Source of the DNA: Lacinutrix sp. 5H-3-7-4
Lineage (GTDB): Bacteria > Bacteroidota > Bacteroidia > Flavobacteriales > Flavobacteriaceae
Reading direction: 5' to 3'
DNA length: 64,000 nucleotides
Assembly (NCBI RefSeq): GCF_000211855.2
Contig: NC_015638.1
Span: forward strand, 1,828,501 to 1,892,500
A program made the position numbers and the translations under genes. Shown piece after piece: positions 22,115 through 32,178 of this stretch (positions are counted from its first letter, which is position 1; every line of letters begins with the position of its first letter). The notes under the pieces were generated by a model that saw nothing but the letters and a program-made list of their open reading frames with translations, was not told where the DNA came from and did no database searches.

Positions 22115-24206
22115 GAATATGAAAAAAGAAACACTAAAAAAAGGATTTTCAAAACTCTGCACAGCAAAAGCTATGGCAGAATTATACGAAGCTAATTTTA
22201 AGCAAGTCTCTAAATACGTACACGCTACATCAAGAGGTCACGAAGCTATCCAAATAGCTTTAGGTATGCAGTTATTACCACAGGATTATGCGTTTCCATA
22301 TTATAGAGATGATGCCATGTTATTATCATTTGGTTTAGAACCTTACGATTTAATGTTGCAATTATTAGCAAAAAAAGACGATCCATTTTCTGGCGGAAGA
22401 ACGTACTATTCGCATCCAAGTTTAAAAGATGACGATAAGCCAAAAATACCACATCAATCCTCAGCAACAGGTATGCAAACCATACCAGCAACAGGTGTGG
22501 CTATGGGAATGAAGTATAAAGAACTACAAGGATTGGATGATTATAGTTTAGAATCGGATCCTGTCAGTTCGAGCGCAGTCGAGAACGCTCTAAATCCAAT
22601 AACGGTTTGTTCTTTAGGCGATGCCTCAGTTACCGAAGGTGAAATAGCCGAAGCCTTCCAAATGGCAGCTTTAAAGCAAATGCCAATTTTATATTTAGTA
22701 CAAGATAACGGTTGGGATATTAGTGCCAATGCAGCAGAAACAAGAGCGCAAAATGCTTTTGAATATGCTCAAGGTTTTAAAGGCTTAGAAGCCATTTCAA
22801 TAGATGGTGCTAACTTTACAGAAAGTTACCAAGCGCTAGAAAAAGTAATAGAAACTATTCGTACAGAACGTAGACCATTTTTAGTACATGCAAAAGTGCC
22901 GTTACTAAATCACCACACATCTGGTGTAAGAATGGAATGGTATCGCGACGATTTAGACGAGGCGCGTTCTCGTGATCCATATCCAGTAATAAAACAACAA
23001 TTATTAGATGCAGGATTTTCAGAACAAGAAGTTGAAGAGATAGAAAATTCCGCGAAAGCGAAAGTACAATCAGATTTTGAAAAAGCCTTAAAAGCCGAAG
23101 ACCCAAAACCTGAGGATTTATTTACTAACGATTTTGTACCAACACCAATTACTGAAGAGCAAGGAACACGTGCACCAGAAGGTGCAGATAAAGTGGTAAT
23201 GGTAGATTGTGCCTTATTCGCAGTAGAAGAACTAATGAAAAAGCATAAAGAATGCTTGCTTTACGGTCAAGATGTTGGTGGCAGATTAGGTGGAGTTTTT
23301 AGAGAAGCAGCAACATTAGCTCAAAAATTTGGAGACGACCGCGTATTTAATACACCAATACAAGAAGCTTTTATTGTAGGCTCAACTGTTGGTATGAGCG
23401 CAGTTGGATTAAAACCAATTGTTGAGGTTCAGTTTGCCGATTATATTTGGCCAGGATTAAATCAGTTATTTACAGAAGTAAGTAGAAGTTGCTATTTGTC
23501 TAACGGTAAATGGCCAGTTAGCATGATACTTCGTGTGCCAATAGGCGCCTATGGTAGTGGTGGACCTTATCATTCATCTTCAGTAGAATCTGTAATAACA
23601 AATATTAGAGGTATAAAAATTGCCTATCCAAGTAATGGTGCCGATTTAAAAGGTTTGATGAAAGCTGCGTATTACGATCCAAATCCTGTAGTTATTTTAG
23701 AGCACAAAGGTTTGTATTGGTCTAAAGTACCAGGAACACAAGGTGCAACATCTGTTGAGCCAAGTGAAGATTATGTTTTACCATTTGGAAAAGCTTGGGT
23801 TTTACAAGAAATCTGGAAACAAGAAAATGTAGAAACGTTGACCATTGTTACTTATGGAATGGGCGTACATTGGGCAATGAATGCATCAGAAGAATTAGGC
23901 ATGCAAGACCAAATTGAAGTCATTGATTTGCGTACGTTATTCCCATTAGATGAAGACACGATTATGAAATCGGTTAAAAAAACAGGAAAGTGTTTAGTTG
24001 TTACTGAGGAACCTTCAAATAATAGTTTTGCCAGAGCATTATCTGGAAAAATTCAGGAAGAATGTTTTAAATATTTAGATGCACCAGTAATGACAATTGG
24101 TAGTGAAAACATGCCGGCAATACCTTTAAATTCAACTTTAGAGCAAACCATGATTCCTTCAACAGATAAGGTGAAAGCTAAAATTGAACAGCTAATTAAT
24201 TATTAA
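22113..24206 (+). CDS. 2-oxoisovalerate dehydrogenase E1, fused alpha and beta subunits
   Basis: Thiamine-diphosphate-dependent E1 of the branched-chain keto-acid complex with alpha and beta chains in one 697-aa polypeptide, a form common in Bacteroidetes. The alpha half (about 1-350) has YYRDDAMLLSFG, HQSSATGMQTIPATGVAMG and the TPP motif SLGDASVTEGE. The beta half (about 360-697) has GQDVGGRLGGVFR, NTPIQEAFIVGSTVGMSAVG and EPSNNSFAR. Residues 151-157 (VSSSAVE) interrupt the segment between the alpha helices and SLGDA, and come from a palindromic repeat also found in E2. The start is ATG 22113 or 22119. The E3 subunit is not in the window. Confidence 0.93.
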   Translation: MNMKKETLKKGFSKLCTAKAMAELYEANFKQVSKYVHATSRGHEAIQIALGMQLLPQDYAFPYYRDDAMLLSFGLEPYDLMLQLLAKKDDPFSGGRTYYSHPSLKDDDKPKIPHQSSATGMQTIPATGVAMGMKYKELQGLDDYSLESDPVSSSAVENALNPITVCSLGDASVTEGEIAEAFQMAALKQMPILYLVQDNGWDISANAAETRAQNAFEYAQGFKGLEAISIDGANFTESYQALEKVIETIRTERRPFLVHAKVPLLNHHTSGVRMEWYRDDLDEARSRDPYPVIKQQLLDAGFSEQEVEEIENSAKAKVQSDFEKALKAEDPKPEDLFTNDFVPTPITEEQGTRAPEGADKVVMVDCALFAVEELMKKHKECLLYGQDVGGRLGGVFREAATLAQKFGDDRVFNTPIQEAFIVGSTVGMSAVGLKPIVEVQFADYIWPGLNQLFTEVSRSCYLSNGKWPVSMILRVPIGAYGSGGPYHSSSVESVITNIRGIKIAYPSNGADLKGLMKAAYYDPNPVVILEHKGLYWSKVPGTQGATSVEPSEDYVLPFGKAWVLQEIWKQENVETLTIVTYGMGVHWAMNASEELGMQDQIEVIDLRTLFPLDEDTIMKSVKKTGKCLVVTEEPSNNSFARALSGKIQEECFKYLDAPVMTIGSENMPAIPLNSTLEQTMIPSTDKVKAKIEQLINY
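22563..22586. repeat. In-frame palindromic repeat in the E1 alpha half
   Basis: GTCAGTTCGAGCGCAGTCGA followed by GAAC codes for VSSSAVEN. It matches the E2 copy at 19691 at most positions in the same reading frame, with the core TCGAGCGCnGTCGAGA shared. Confidence 0.75.
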
Positions 24207-24250
24207 TTTTATGTCTGTTTAAAAACATATTTTTAATTATAAATAAACTA

Positions 24251-24290
24251 GGGATTAGTAATTGTACACACAATTATTAATCCCTTTTAT
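24251..24290 (+). terminator. Putative terminator after E1
   Basis: GGGATTAGTAATTG ... AATTATTAATCCC forms a long stem with a six-base loop, followed by TTTTATTTG. Confidence 0.65.
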
Positions 24291-24371
24291 TTGCTTTATA
24301 TTTTTGTTTTGATTTTATGGTATATAAAATCTTAATTAAAAAAAAAGAGCATAAAAATTACTTAAAAAGCG

Positions 24372-24402
24372 TTTTAAAGTAATAAATAATCTTCTATATT
24401 TG
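24372..24402 (+). promoter_or_regulatory. Promoter of the thiamine operon
   Basis: TATATTTG at 24395-24402 is a perfect TAnnTTTG -7 box, with a T-rich -33 region 20 bases upstream. The expected transcription start falls just before the TPP aptamer. Confidence 0.6.
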
Positions 24403-24409
24403 AGGTGTA

Positions 24410-24489
24410 AACTTTAGGAGTAGCTATTAAATTAGTTTGAGAAACATCCTTAGAACCTGATTTGGTTAATACCAACGTAGGAAAAAGTT
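24410..24489 (+). promoter_or_regulatory. TPP riboswitch (THI element)
   Basis: The aptamer has outer P1 arms AACTTT/AAAGTT, a CTTTAGGAGT 5' box, TTTGAGAAACA (cognate of CTGAGA), then AGAACCTGATTTGGTTAAT and ACCAACGTAGGAAA, the conserved 3' core. It lies 58 bases before thiS. Thiamine diphosphate binding should lower expression of the operon. I see no clear rho-independent terminator between it and thiS, so control of translation is more likely. Confidence 0.93.
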
Positions 24490-24546
24490 ATGTTCGATAA
24501 TATGTCGATATACTACCATTCTGGTTTACAATAATATTTTATAAAT

Positions 24547-24750
24547 ATGATTGCTATAAAAGTAAACCAAAAAGACCACCACATTTTAGAAAATGTAACC
24601 TTACAAACATTTGTTGAACAATTAAAAATTGAAACAAATGGTATTGCTATTGCTATAAATAATGCTGTAATAAAAAAAGCAGATTGGTCTTCAAGATTAC
24701 TTCAAAATAACGATGATATTTTAATTATAAAATCTACTCAAGGAGGATGA
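24547..24750 (+). CDS. thiS: Sulfur carrier protein ThiS
   Basis: A 67-aa ubiquitin-like protein that carries sulfur as a thiocarboxylate for thiazole formation. It ends in the required Gly-Gly (KSTQGG), which ThiF adenylates. The beta-grasp pattern (IAIKVNQKDHH, LQTFVEQL, NGIAIAINNAVIKKADW) is clear and the length is normal. It is the first gene after the TPP riboswitch and precedes thiC by 12 bases. Confidence 0.95.
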   Translation: MIAIKVNQKDHHILENVTLQTFVEQLKIETNGIAIAINNAVIKKADWSSRLLQNNDDILIIKSTQGG

Positions 24751-24762
24751 TTTTAATTTTAA

Positions 24763-26643
<1,881 letters not shown>

Positions 26644-26651
26644 TAAATAAT

Positions 26652-26730
26652 ACAATTGGCAATGTGCAATTAACAATAACTCTTAAGTTATAAAATATTG
26701 TTCATTGTCAATTATAAATTGTTAATTGAC
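26652..26730. repeat. Inverted repeat without an ORF, thiC to thiE-like gap
   Basis: The left arm (ACAATTGGCAATGTGCAATT, then AACAATA) and the right arm (TTGTTCATTGTCAATT, then ATAAATTGTTAATTG) share the same short units in inverted order. They closely resemble the arms that flank the four-helix-bundle gene at 27338, but only about 20 bases separate them here. The right arm abuts the next start codon. Confidence 0.65.
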
Positions 26731-26733
26731 AAA

Positions 26734-27321
26734 ATGATAGTCTTAATAGCACCAGAAAACGATATAAAAAATGAAATTGAAATACTAAACCAGTTATTTC
26801 AAGAAGGTTTGCAATATTATCATTTAAGAAAACCAAATAAAGATTTTAAACAACATTGCGATTATTTAAACCAAATAGACGAAAAATATCATAATAGAAT
26901 TGTGGTTCATTATTTTCATGAATTAATCAATACATTCAATTTAAAAGGTATTCATTTTCAAGAACAAAAACGAAAAGATCATATAGATAATCCAGGACAG
27001 TATTTTAAAAACTTAAACATGTTTGGAAAAACAATAAGCTCGTCGTTTCACGAACCAGACGAACTTGAAAATTGTTATTTCGAATTCGATTATCATTTAC
27101 TAAGTCCTGTGTTTTCTTCTATTTCAAAACAAGGCTATAAAGGTCGAGGTTTCAATGTTAACCATATCGATAAAACCATAATTGGTATGGGTGGAGTTAC
27201 TGCCAGTAACTTAAACGAATTCGATAAACTTGGTTATAAAGGCGTTGGTATTTTAGGAGGTATTTGGAATAGTAATCAACCTATGGAAGTTTTTAAAGCA
27301 ATAAAGCGTCATTTTGATTAA
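26734..27321 (+). CDS. Divergent thiamine-phosphate synthase-like (ThiE/TenI) protein
   Basis: TIM-barrel protein of 195 aa. It resembles ThiE/TenI in order of motifs: LQYYHLRKPNKD (for LxLR.K), NRIVVHYFHEL (for liINDh), KGIHFQEQ (for GVHLGQ), GKTISSSFHEPDELE (for GxS.H...E), FDYHLLSPVFSSISKQGYKG and GMGGVTASNL. Several ligand residues differ from true ThiE: for example, the IND of the diphosphate/Mg site is replaced. A full ThiE is encoded 1.2 kb downstream, so this one may be TenI-like or have altered activity. ATG 26734 is chosen; an upstream TTG lies in the repeat. Confidence 0.82.
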   Translation: MIVLIAPENDIKNEIEILNQLFQEGLQYYHLRKPNKDFKQHCDYLNQIDEKYHNRIVVHYFHELINTFNLKGIHFQEQKRKDHIDNPGQYFKNLNMFGKTISSSFHEPDELENCYFEFDYHLLSPVFSSISKQGYKGRGFNVNHIDKTIIGMGGVTASNLNEFDKLGYKGVGILGGIWNSNQPMEVFKAIKRHFD

Positions 27322-27349
27322 CAAATAACAATTTGCAATGAGCAATAAT
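27321..27349 (+). repeat. Left inverted-repeat arm of four-helix-bundle unit 2
   Basis: ACAAATAACAATTTGCAATG, then AGCAATAAT. It matches the reverse complement of the right arm at 27703-27731. The ATG of the four-helix-bundle gene (27338) is inside it. Confidence 0.7.
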
Positions 27350-27691
27350 ATTATACTTGATAAAACTTATGACTTTGCAGTGGCAATAGTTAAACTTTCT
27401 CAGAAATTAGTTTCTGAAAAGAAAGAATATGTCTTGTCAAAACAAATATTACGCTCAGGAACTTCTATTGGAGCAAATACAGAAGAGGCTATTGGAGGCG
27501 TTTCTAAAAAAGATTTTATCTATAAATTGTCTATTGCTTATAAAGAGGCTCGTGAAACAAAATATTGGTTAAGATTATTAAAAGATACAGAATATATAAA
27601 CCAAGAAACGTTTAAATACTTGTTTGATAAAGTCGAAGAAATATTGAAGATTTTGTACAAAATCATAAATTCATCTAAAAACAATATCTAG
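27338..27691 (+). CDS. Four-helix-bundle (S23 / rRNA-intervening-sequence type) protein
   Basis: Second member of the family seen at 6058, 117 aa, function unknown. The pattern is ILDKTYDFAVAIVKLSQKL, then SKQILRSGTSIGANTEEAIG, SKKDFIYKLSIAYKEARETK and YWLRLLKDTEYI, the usual order for the family. It interrupts the thiamine operon between the thiE-like gene and thiD, in the operon direction, and has imperfect inverted repeats on both sides. The two copies are not close paralogues (their N termini and loop lengths differ), so they look like independent arrivals of one kind of unit rather than a recent duplication. Confidence 0.85.
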   Translation: MSNNIILDKTYDFAVAIVKLSQKLVSEKKEYVLSKQILRSGTSIGANTEEAIGGVSKKDFIYKLSIAYKEARETKYWLRLLKDTEYINQETFKYLFDKVEEILKILYKIINSSKNNI

Positions 27692-27692
27692 C

Positions 27693-28472
27693 ATGAAAAA
27701 AGAGAATTGTTCATTGCCAATTGATAATTGTATAGTAACCATTGCAGGTCATGATCCTTCAGGTGGAGCAGGATTAACTTCAGATATTAAAACATTTGAA
27801 GCTCATGGTTTGTATGGCTTATCTGTTTGTACTGCTATAACCATTCAAAACGATATCGATTTTAAAGCATGTATTTGGACAGATGTTGATATTATCATAG
27901 CTCAAATTGAAATCTTGTTTAAACGCTTTAAAATTTCAGTAGTTAAAATTGGCATCATTCAATCTTGGCAGACATTGTCTGTTTTGTTAGACAAGCTTTA
28001 TTCACTAAACTCAAATATAAAAGTCATTTTAGATCCTATTATAAAAGCTAGTGCAGGCTTTAATTTTCATGAAAAAGAAAACCAAGAAATATTAAATTCT
28101 GTATTTAAAAAATGCTTCATTATTACTCCAAATTATGAAGAAATACAGCTTTTATATCCAAATTTAAATATTCAAGACACTATCGAGCACATAAGTAATT
28201 TAACAAATATCTATTTAAAAGGCGGACATAAAACCGATAAAAAAGGATGGGATGAGTTGTATTACAGCAAAATAGTACTTGTAAATTTACCTCCAGCAAC
28301 CCAAAACGTTTCAGAAAAACATGGTAGCGGTTGTGTTTTATCTTCAGCATTGGCAAGTAATATTTTTTTTAAAGATAATTTAGAAGACGCAGCAAGAGAA
28401 GCCAAGTATTATACCGAGCAATTTTTAAGCTCAAACTCTACTTTATTAGGACAACACACGTATAAAAAATAA
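27693..28472 (+). CDS. thiD: Hydroxymethylpyrimidine (phosphate) kinase ThiD
   Basis: Ribokinase-fold kinase that phosphorylates HMP and HMP-P. The 259 residues contain TIAGHDPSGGAGLTSDIKTF (substrate site), KIGIIQSW, ILDPIIKASAG, ITPNYEEIQLL and the C-terminal anion-hole motif EKHGSGCVLSSALA. The N-terminal MKKENCSLPIDNCIV is longer than usual (ThiD normally starts a few residues before TIAG). The bases coding for it are the right arm of the preceding insertion, so the insertion has apparently supplied the start region. Confidence 0.94.
   Translation: MKKENCSLPIDNCIVTIAGHDPSGGAGLTSDIKTFEAHGLYGLSVCTAITIQNDIDFKACIWTDVDIIIAQIEILFKRFKISVVKIGIIQSWQTLSVLLDKLYSLNSNIKVILDPIIKASAGFNFHEKENQEILNSVFKKCFIITPNYEEIQLLYPNLNIQDTIEHISNLTNIYLKGGHKTDKKGWDELYYSKIVLVNLPPATQNVSEKHGSGCVLSSALASNIFFKDNLEDAAREAKYYTEQFLSSNSTLLGQHTYKK
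27703..27731 (+). repeat. Right inverted-repeat arm of four-helix-bundle unit 2
   Basis: AGAATTGTTCATTGCCAATT, then GATAATTGT; the reverse complement gives CAATTGGCAATGAACAATT, matching the left arm and the 26652 repeat. It lies inside the 5' end of the thiD reading frame. Confidence 0.7.
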
Positions 28473-28476
28473 AAAT

Positions 28477-29127
28477 ATGATAATACCTAAACTCCACTAT
28501 ATATCACAAGGCGATTCTCCAAAAGAACACATAGCCAACATACAAAAAGCATGTACTTCTGGAGCAGAATTAGTACAGTTACGTTTAAAAAATATATCGG
28601 AAAAAAAGATTTTAAAACAAGCTGAAGAAGCCAGAGAAATTACTTCTCACTTTCAAACCAGATTAATAATTAACGATCATTATAAAATTGCAAAAGCTAT
28701 AAAAGCAGGTGGTGTACACTTAGGTAAAACCGATACTTGTCCTACAATAGCAAGAAAACATTTATATACTTGGCAAATTATTGGAGGTACAGCAAACACG
28801 CTAGAAGAATGCGAAACATTAATAAATAAAAATGTAGATTATATAGGTTTAGGTCCTTTTAGATTTACAATAACCAAAGATAATTTAAGTCCAGTTTTAG
28901 GGCTTGATGGATATAAAGTAATTTTAGATAAGCTAGAAACAAAAACACCAATAATAGGCATTGGAGGTATTACACTAGAAGATGTTCCTGCTATTTTAGA
29001 AACAGGCATTTCGGGTATTGCAGTATCTGGAGAGATTACAAAAGACTTTAATAAAATAAGAACATTTAACCAGTTGCTAAATGCCTCTTCTACACTCGAG
29101 CAACGCCATACATTTAATAAAAAGTAG
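28477..29127 (+). CDS. thiE: Thiamine-phosphate synthase ThiE
   Basis: Joins HMP-diphosphate and thiazole phosphate to thiamine phosphate. The 216 residues show canonical motifs: LVQLRLKN, LIINDHYKIA (Mg/diphosphate Asp), AGGVHLGKTD, IIGGTANTLEEC, YIGLGPFRFTITKDN and GIGGITLEDV. Two details are slightly unusual: GGTA replaces the common GxSxH, and F-R-F-T replaces the usual FxT. It follows thiD by four bases and precedes thiG by nine. Confidence 0.93.
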   Translation: MIIPKLHYISQGDSPKEHIANIQKACTSGAELVQLRLKNISEKKILKQAEEAREITSHFQTRLIINDHYKIAKAIKAGGVHLGKTDTCPTIARKHLYTWQIIGGTANTLEECETLINKNVDYIGLGPFRFTITKDNLSPVLGLDGYKVILDKLETKTPIIGIGGITLEDVPAILETGISGIAVSGEITKDFNKIRTFNQLLNASSTLEQRHTFNKK

Positions 29128-29136
29128 AATTTTAAT

Positions 29137-29907
29137 ATGAATGATTTATTAAAAATTGCAGATAAAGAGTTTAGTTCAAGACTATTTACTGGTACTGGGA
29201 AATTTAGTTCTAATACTTTAATGTCTGAAGCATTAAAAGCCTCAGAAAGTGAATTAATAACAGTAGCATTAAAACGTGTTGAGGTAGATAATGAACAAGA
29301 TAAAATGTTGCAAAGCATCATGAGTCCTAAAGTAAATTTATTACCAAATACTTCTGGAGTTAGAGATGCAAAAGAAGCTGTTTTCGCTGCGCAACTAGCT
29401 CGAGAAGCTTTAGAAACGAATTGGATAAAATTAGAAATACATCCCGATCCTAAATATTTATTACCAGACCCAATCGAGACTTTAAAAGCAGCAGAAGAAC
29501 TGGTTAAACAAGGTTTCGTGGTTATGCCATACATACATGCAGATCCAGTTTTATGCAAACGTTTGGAAGATGTAGGTACGCAATGTGTTATGCCATTGGG
29601 CGCACCAATTGGTACTAATAAAGGTATTAAAACAGTCGATTTTTTAGAAATTATAATAGAACAAAGTAATGTACCTGTAATTGTAGATGCAGGAATTGGC
29701 AGTCCGTCGCATGCAGCTTTTGCAATGGAGTTAGGCGCAGATGCTGTTTTGGTAAACACTGCTATTGCTGTTTCTAAAAACCCAACACAAATGGCTGTTG
29801 CTTTTAAAATGGCTGTCGAAGCTGGCCGAATGGCATTTAATGCCAAATTAGCTTCGGTTAAAAAACATGCAGAAGCTAGTAGTCCGTTAACTTCATTTTT
29901 AAACTAG
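29137..29907 (+). CDS. thiG: Thiazole synthase ThiG
   Basis: Forms the thiazole phosphate ring from DXP, dehydroglycine and ThiS thiocarboxylate. The 256-aa length is normal. Motifs: [18 protein letters not shown], the Schiff-base Lys segment [31 protein letters not shown] and [19 protein letters not shown]. It is immediately followed by thiH, its usual partner in anaerobe-type thiazole synthesis (dehydroglycine from tyrosine). Confidence 0.97.
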   Translation: MNDLLKIADKEFSSRLFTGTGKFSSNTLMSEALKASESELITVALKRVEVDNEQDKMLQSIMSPKVNLLPNTSGVRDAKEAVFAAQLAREALETNWIKLEIHPDPKYLLPDPIETLKAAEELVKQGFVVMPYIHADPVLCKRLEDVGTQCVMPLGAPIGTNKGIKTVDFLEIIIEQSNVPVIVDAGIGSPSHAAFAMELGADAVLVNTAIAVSKNPTQMAVAFKMAVEAGRMAFNAKLASVKKHAEASSPLTSFLN

Positions 29908-29928
29908 AAATTGAATACACCATAAAAC

Positions 29929-31044
29929 ATGTCTTTTAAAACTACTTTTAATAAATATAATTGGGATACTTTAGAAAAAGAAATTTATGCTTTTACAGCA
30001 GAAGATGTTAAGGAAGTTCTTCAAAAAGAAAAAATAGATTTAGAAGATTTTAAAGCCTTAATATCTCCCGCAGCAAAACCTTTTATTGAGCATATGGCGC
30101 AACGTAGTCATGCTATTACTAAAAAACGTTTTGGTAACACTATACAAATGTATGTGCCTATGTATTTGTCTAACGAGTGTCAAAACATTTGTACTTATTG
30201 TGGTTTTAGTATGACTAATAAAATTGCACGTAGAACATTAAATGATGCCGAAATTTTAAAAGAAGTTAAATTTTTAAAAGCCAAAGGTTACAACCATATT
30301 TTATTGGTAACGGGCGAAGCAAATAAAACGGTTGGTGTCTCGTATATTAAACATGCTATAAGTTTAATTCGAGAGCATTTTTCTAATATAAGTATTGAGG
30401 TACAACCGTTAGATCAAAACGAATACGAACAACTAATTGAGGCTGGTTTGTATGCTGTTTTAGTGTATCAAGAAACCTATCATGAAGCGACTTATAAAAC
30501 ACATCACCCAAAAGGGAAAAAATCTAATTTTAATTATCGATTAGATACGCCAGATCGTTTAGGAAAAGCAGGAGTTCATAAAATAGGACTTGGTGCTTTA
30601 TTTGGTTTAGAAGATTGGCGTGTAGATAGTTTTTACACCGCTTTACATTTAAAATATTTGCAAAAAACCTACTGGAAAACCAAGTATTCTATATCATTTC
30701 CTAGGCTTAGACCGCATCAAGGTGAAGTACAACCAAAGGTAGAAATGACAGATTCTGATTTAGTTCAGCTTATTTGCGCGTACCGTTTACTAGATGAAGA
30801 TGTAGAGCTTTCTATGTCTACCCGCGAAAGTGAAACCTTTAGAAATAATATTATAAAACTTGGAATAACTTCTATTAGCGCAGAGTCTAAAACAAATCCT
30901 GGAGGTTATGCTGTAGCGCCAGAAAGTTTAGAGCAGTTTGAAATATCTGATGAACGCGAAACTAAAGACATTAAAGAAATGATTGAAAATCAAGGTTACG
31001 AAGTGGTTTGGAAAGATTGGGAATGTTTTGAAGAAACAAAATAA
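29929..31044 (+). CDS. thiH: 2-iminoacetate synthase ThiH
   Basis: Radical-SAM tyrosine lyase making dehydroglycine for ThiG. The 371 residues have the cluster motif CQNICTYCGFS (CX3CX2C), followed by ILLVTGEANKTVG and the C-terminal domain with STRESETFRNNIIKLGIT. There is no ThiO glycine oxidase in the cluster, which agrees with the ThiH route. The stop codon overlaps the thiF start by one base. Confidence 0.96.
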   Translation: MSFKTTFNKYNWDTLEKEIYAFTAEDVKEVLQKEKIDLEDFKALISPAAKPFIEHMAQRSHAITKKRFGNTIQMYVPMYLSNECQNICTYCGFSMTNKIARRTLNDAEILKEVKFLKAKGYNHILLVTGEANKTVGVSYIKHAISLIREHFSNISIEVQPLDQNEYEQLIEAGLYAVLVYQETYHEATYKTHHPKGKKSNFNYRLDTPDRLGKAGVHKIGLGALFGLEDWRVDSFYTALHLKYLQKTYWKTKYSISFPRLRPHQGEVQPKVEMTDSDLVQLICAYRLLDEDVELSMSTRESETFRNNIIKLGITSISAESKTNPGGYAVAPESLEQFEISDERETKDIKEMIENQGYEVVWKDWECFEETK

Positions 31045-32093
31045 TGAGTCTTAGCGAAAAAGAAAAAAAGCAATATAGCAGACATCTTATTTTAGATAAA
31101 ATAGGAGAAGCAGGACAATTAAAACTAAAACAAGCAAAGGTTTTGGTTATTGGAGCTGGTGGTTTGGGTTGTCCAGTTTTACAATATTTAACAGCAGCTG
31201 GAGTAGGCACTATTGGTATTATAGATCATGATGTTATAGATCAAAGTAATTTGCAAAGGCAAATTTTATACACAATTAACGATGTTGGTTTGTATAAAGC
31301 TAAAATAGCAGCTAAAAAATTATCTAAATTAAATCCTTTTGTGAATTTTAATATCTATAATACAAAGTTAACACAAGAAAATGCCATTGCGTTATTTAAT
31401 AATTATGATATTATAGTTGACGGAAGCGATAATTTTTCTACCAGATATTTAACAAGCGATGCAGCAGTAATTACTAATAAACCGTTAGTTTATGGCGCTA
31501 TTTTTAAATTTGAAGGTCAAGTTAGTGTTTTTAATTATTTAGGTAGCGCAACCTATAGATGTTTATACCCAACACCACCAAGACCTGAAGATGCTCCTAA
31601 TTGTTCAGAGATTGGAGTTCTAGGTGTGTTGCCAGGAATTATAGGAAGTTTTCAAGCCAATGAAACCATTAAAATCATTTGTGGTTTAGGAGCGGTTTTA
31701 AGCAATAAGCTATTATTGTTTAATGCTTTAAATATGAGCCAACAAATATTAGGTTTTGAAAAAGATGAAAACATGAGAATTATTGCTTTAGAAAAAGACT
31801 ATAACCTTTTTTGTGGTATTAATAACGCTGAAGAAATTACCTTAGATGAATTTAATAAAAATAAATCAAGATATAATTTACTAGATGTTAGAGAGCAAAA
31901 CGAAAGAGAAGAATACCATATTGGTGGTCAACACATACCTCTAAAAGAAATACCAATTAGGTGTATGGAAATAGATACTTCACTACCTGTAATAGTATAT
32001 TGCAAATCGGGTAAAAGAAGTGCAAGAGCTATTTCTATATTAAAAACAGAATTTAAAAGCGCTCATTTTTATAGTTTAAAAAACGGATTGTAA
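31044..32093 (+). CDS. thiF: ThiF/MoeB-type adenylyltransferase with C-terminal rhodanese domain
   Basis: E1-like enzyme that adenylates the ThiS C terminus. The N-terminal nucleotide-binding domain has GAGGLGCPVLQYLTAAGVG, DHDVIDQSNLQRQILY and DGSDNFSTRYL. The C-terminal rhodanese-like domain (from about residue 265) has LLDVREQNEREEYHIGGQHI and an active-site Cys in VIVYCKSGKRSARA. One protein may thus activate ThiS and deliver the sulfur. The paired Cys of the MoeB zinc site are not evident. Last gene of the thi operon, overlapping thiH; it could also serve MoaD, but no moa genes are nearby. Confidence 0.92.
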   Translation: MSLSEKEKKQYSRHLILDKIGEAGQLKLKQAKVLVIGAGGLGCPVLQYLTAAGVGTIGIIDHDVIDQSNLQRQILYTINDVGLYKAKIAAKKLSKLNPFVNFNIYNTKLTQENAIALFNNYDIIVDGSDNFSTRYLTSDAAVITNKPLVYGAIFKFEGQVSVFNYLGSATYRCLYPTPPRPEDAPNCSEIGVLGVLPGIIGSFQANETIKIICGLGAVLSNKLLLFNALNMSQQILGFEKDENMRIIALEKDYNLFCGINNAEEITLDEFNKNKSRYNLLDVREQNEREEYHIGGQHIPLKEIPIRCMEIDTSLPVIVYCKSGKRSARAISILKTEFKSAHFYSLKNGL

Positions 32094-32178
32094 AGCATTA
32101 AAATACTGTTTAATTATTTATAATAAATTATAATTGTATTATTTTGTATATTGATTTTTAGTCACTTAAAAATAGAAA

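Noticed and set aside
24207..24371. Hidden gene or RNA between E1 and the TPP riboswitch
   Set aside because: Only a terminator hairpin and AT-rich sequence are seen; no ORF or RNA motif could be supported there.
28839..29846. 335-codon antisense frame across thiE and thiG
   Set aside because: Despite its length it is opposite two canonical, tightly spaced thi genes, and the translation is a Ser/Ala/Ile-rich shadow without motifs.
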